Source: Actinomycetota bacterium
GTDB taxonomy: Bacteria; Actinomycetota; Actinomycetes; S36-B12
Reading direction: 5' to 3'
NCBI GenBank assembly: GCA_030684515.1
Contig: JAUXVJ010000013.1
Location: 1-32,320, forward strand
DNA length: 32,320 nt
Shown: piece by piece, positions 30,958 to 32,320 of the stretch
Layout: each line of letters opens with the position of its first letter
Position numbering within the stretch: position 1 is the stretch's first letter
The notes under the pieces: model-generated
Databases searched by the model: none
The model's input: only the letters and a program-made list of their open reading frames with translations
Told to the model about the DNA's origin: nothing
Translations under genes and position numbers: made by a program

Positions 30958-31229
30958 CCCTTGCCCTTTCTCTTCCATCTGAGTCGATCAGAAATCACTG
31001 AGGTGACGCTGGTTCCGTGACGCTTGACGCGTTGCAGGAGGGATTCGGCCCAAGCGAATTCAGTCGCCAGAATCACTAGGCCGATAATCAGCAGAGGGAT
31101 GCCAGGACCGGGCAGCACGAGCAAGACAAGTCCGATCAGCACAAGTGTCCCACCAACAACTGCGACACCCGCCCAGCGAAACGGGTGCGGCAGTCGATGC
31201 CAGTTGGCGAGCAGGGTCTGCCTATTCAT
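30954..31229 (-). CDS. PGPGW-family small membrane protein
   Basis: This 91-residue protein belongs to the putative transmembrane PGPGW family. RWAGVAVVGGTLVLIGLVLLVLPGPG forms the first membrane helix and the signature loop, IPLLIIGLVILATEFAWAE forms the second, and an amphipathic basic tail (RVKRHGTSVTSVISDRLRWKRKGKG) follows. The family signature's Trp is replaced here (PGPGI). The ATG lies inside the terC stop region (8-nt overlap) and its own stop overlaps the next gene by four bases, so it is the second gene of a tightly coupled operon. Biochemical role unknown; the context suggests metal or envelope stress. Confidence 0.85.
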   Translation of the reverse strand: MNRQTLLANWHRLPHPFRWAGVAVVGGTLVLIGLVLLVLPGPGIPLLIIGLVILATEFAWAESLLQRVKRHGTSVTSVISDRLRWKRKGKG

Positions 31230-32184
31230 GCACTGTCTCTTTGGGCTCTTCGGACACCAATGTGGCAGCAGCAGTGCCTCGAGTGGAGATCAGGCTTGCA
31301 ATGACCGAGATGGCGATGATGCCGACCACCACACCGAGACTGAGCAAGGTTGGAATTTTGAAGAAGGCGTGGCTGACGATCATTTTGATACCGACCCATA
31401 CCAGCACGAAGGACAAGCCCAACTTGAGGTAGATGAAGCGGTGCATGAGGTCTGCGAGGAGGAAGTACATCGCCCTAAGGCCCAGAATCGCGAAAGCATT
31501 GCTGGCGAAGACAAGGAATGGCTCCTGGGTTACCGCGAAGATGGCCGGTATCGAGTCGACGGCAAAGATGATGTCGGTGACCTCTACAACAACGAGCACG
31601 GCCAATAGCGGTGTAGCCAACAGGACACCCGCCTTGCGAACCAAGAACCGTTGGCCCTCGTACTCCTCAGTTGTGGGAATGAAACGGCGGAACAACTTCA
31701 GAGTCTTGGACTTGGACATGTCAACGTGCTCATCGCGCTGAAGCAGCATCCTGATTCCAGTCAGGATGAGGAAGACTCCAAACACATAGAGCACCCACGC
31801 CGCGCTGGCGATGAGAGCGGAACCAGCTGCGATGAAGATCGCCCGAAACACCAGCGCGCCGACGACCCCGTAGAACAGCACGCGGTGCTGGTACTGCTTG
31901 GGAACGGCGAAATAGCCGAATATGACTGCCCACACGAAGACGTTGTCAACGGCGAGGGATTTCTCGATCACGTAACCGGCGTAGTACTGGAGCCCGAACT
32001 CAGCTCCGTAGACCCACCAGATCACTCCGCCAACCGCCAAGCCGATGCTTACCCAGATCACCGACCACGTGGCAGCCTCACGCAGACCGATCTCGTGGGC
32101 TTCTCTGTGCATGAGCAGGTCGACCAGCAGCATGGCAAGAATTGCAGCGACGAGGGCTGCCCATACCCACAGTGAGATTTCCAT
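31222..32184 (-). CDS. TerC/Alx-family membrane protein (metal exporter)
   Basis: The protein has 320 residues from the ATG at 32184, which has GGGAAG 3 nt ahead. There are about eight or nine hydrophobic helices and the TerC signatures: YYAGYVIEKSLAVDNVFVWAVIFGYFAVP with conserved Glu/Asp, and VVVEVTDIIFAVDSIPAIFAVTQEPFLVFASNAFAILGLRAMYF. Acidic residues inside helices form the presumed cation path. Alx and TerC-family proteins export Mn2+, and some serve metalation of exported proteins. The gene sits directly behind a yybP-ykoY (Mn2+) riboswitch, which strongly supports a manganese role. It is the first gene of a terC-PGPGW-lipoprotein-lipoprotein operon. Confidence 0.93.
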   Translation of the reverse strand: MEISLWVWAALVAAILAMLLVDLLMHREAHEIGLREAATWSVIWVSIGLAVGGVIWWVYGAEFGLQYYAGYVIEKSLAVDNVFVWAVIFGYFAVPKQYQHRVLFYGVVGALVFRAIFIAAGSALIASAAWVLYVFGVFLILTGIRMLLQRDEHVDMSKSKTLKLFRRFIPTTEEYEGQRFLVRKAGVLLATPLLAVLVVVEVTDIIFAVDSIPAIFAVTQEPFLVFASNAFAILGLRAMYFLLADLMHRFIYLKLGLSFVLVWVGIKMIVSHAFFKIPTLLSLGVVVGIIAISVIASLISTRGTAAATLVSEEPKETVHE

Positions 32185-32187
32185 GTA

Positions 32188-32219
32188 CTTCCCTTGTGTC
32201 GTGAATGCACGGCACAAGG
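32188..32219 (-). promoter_or_regulatory. Expression platform of the Mn2+ riboswitch (Shine-Dalgarno sequestering hairpin)
   Basis: In the RNA, CCTTGTG (32219-32213) is the 3' strand of the aptamer's closing stem, but it can also pair perfectly with CACAAGG (32198-32192), which runs into the terC ribosome site GGGAAG (32193-32188). The two pairings exclude each other. The likely logic is metal bound, closing stem formed, ribosome site free. This is read from the sequence and not tested. Confidence 0.65.
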
Positions 32220-32306
32220 TCTCTCGCCGCCGGCCTCAGGCCGACCTAGTGACCGGGTGCCGGAGCACCGTGATGACGATCACTAGCGAAGGGATACTCC
32301 CCTTGT
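32214..32306 (-). promoter_or_regulatory. yybP-ykoY (manganese) riboswitch aptamer
   Basis: On the minus strand the leader begins ACAAGGGGAGTATCCC and ends GGCGAGAGACCTTGT. ACAAGG/CCTTGT forms the closing stem. GGGGAGTA and GAGACCTT are the two conserved junction segments of yybP-ykoY RNAs, and ATCGTCATCACGG in between matches the conserved CGUCA loop element that completes the Mn2+ site. Two internal helices are visible (GGTGCTCCGGCACC, and CGGCCTGAGGCCG). Position, 30 nt before a TerC-family gene, is typical of the class. Confidence 0.88.
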
Positions 32307-32320
32307 TTGCGTGAATGAAA

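Noticed and set aside
1-32320. CRISPR array, rRNA genes, prophage or complete insertion sequence
   Set aside because: No regularly spaced repeats, rRNA-like segments, phage structural genes or transposase with terminal inverted repeats were found.

Overview
The window reads as chromosomal DNA of a high-GC Gram-positive bacterium (Actinomycetota), probably a free-living aquatic or soil lineage. The evidence is the roughly 60% GC composition, frequent GTG starts, two probable leaderless promoters, a mycobacterial-style universal-stress-protein/Ca-ATPase gene pair, a fused isobutyryl-CoA mutase, a Tat-type DyP peroxidase in a copper-handling operon, and a PGPGW membrane protein. No species can be named from the sequence alone. 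Gene order is mosaic: compact operons are separated by intergenic stretches with gene fragments, hairpins and a dispersed repeat.

Left part (1-9000): the 3' end of an amidohydrolase gene; a HigBA-type toxin-antitoxin pair whose operator palindrome abuts the toxin start codon; a copper operon (membrane protein, PCuAC chaperone, DyP peroxidase, CopC); on the minus strand a DUF2892 membrane protein followed by an ECF sigma factor fused to a zinc-type anti-sigma domain; a HicAB pair; a long stretch without genes; and a minus-strand Ca2+/cation antiporter.

Middle (9000-19000): a universal stress protein overlaps a PMR1/SPCA-like P-type Ca2+/Mn2+ ATPase, followed by a decayed HAD hydrolase and a convergent tandem-domain universal stress protein. 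Then come a BKACE C-terminal fragment, a DHA2-type drug exporter, an orphan branched-chain-amino-acid-type binding protein with a strong terminator, and a TesB-type acyl-CoA thioesterase.

Right part (19000-32320), mostly minus strand: an SDR, a two-domain VOC protein preceded by a small Cys-rich reading frame, and an icmF-acyl-CoA dehydrogenase-marR operon that fits isobutyryl-/butyryl-CoA metabolism. Next are a small secreted BLIP-like protein (plus strand), a large secreted propeller-phosphoesterase, two small lipoproteins, a PGPGW protein and a TerC-family exporter. The last four genes form a tight operon behind a yybP-ykoY (Mn2+) riboswitch whose expression platform can be read directly.

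The most notable unexplained signals are an 86-bp repeat present as two ungapped copies 84% identical, one divergent copy and one possible remnant, each of the first two followed by a hairpin; a pair of DosR-like palindromes upstream of the phosphoesterase gene; the sigma/anti-sigma fusion; and the hidden Cys-rich reading frame.
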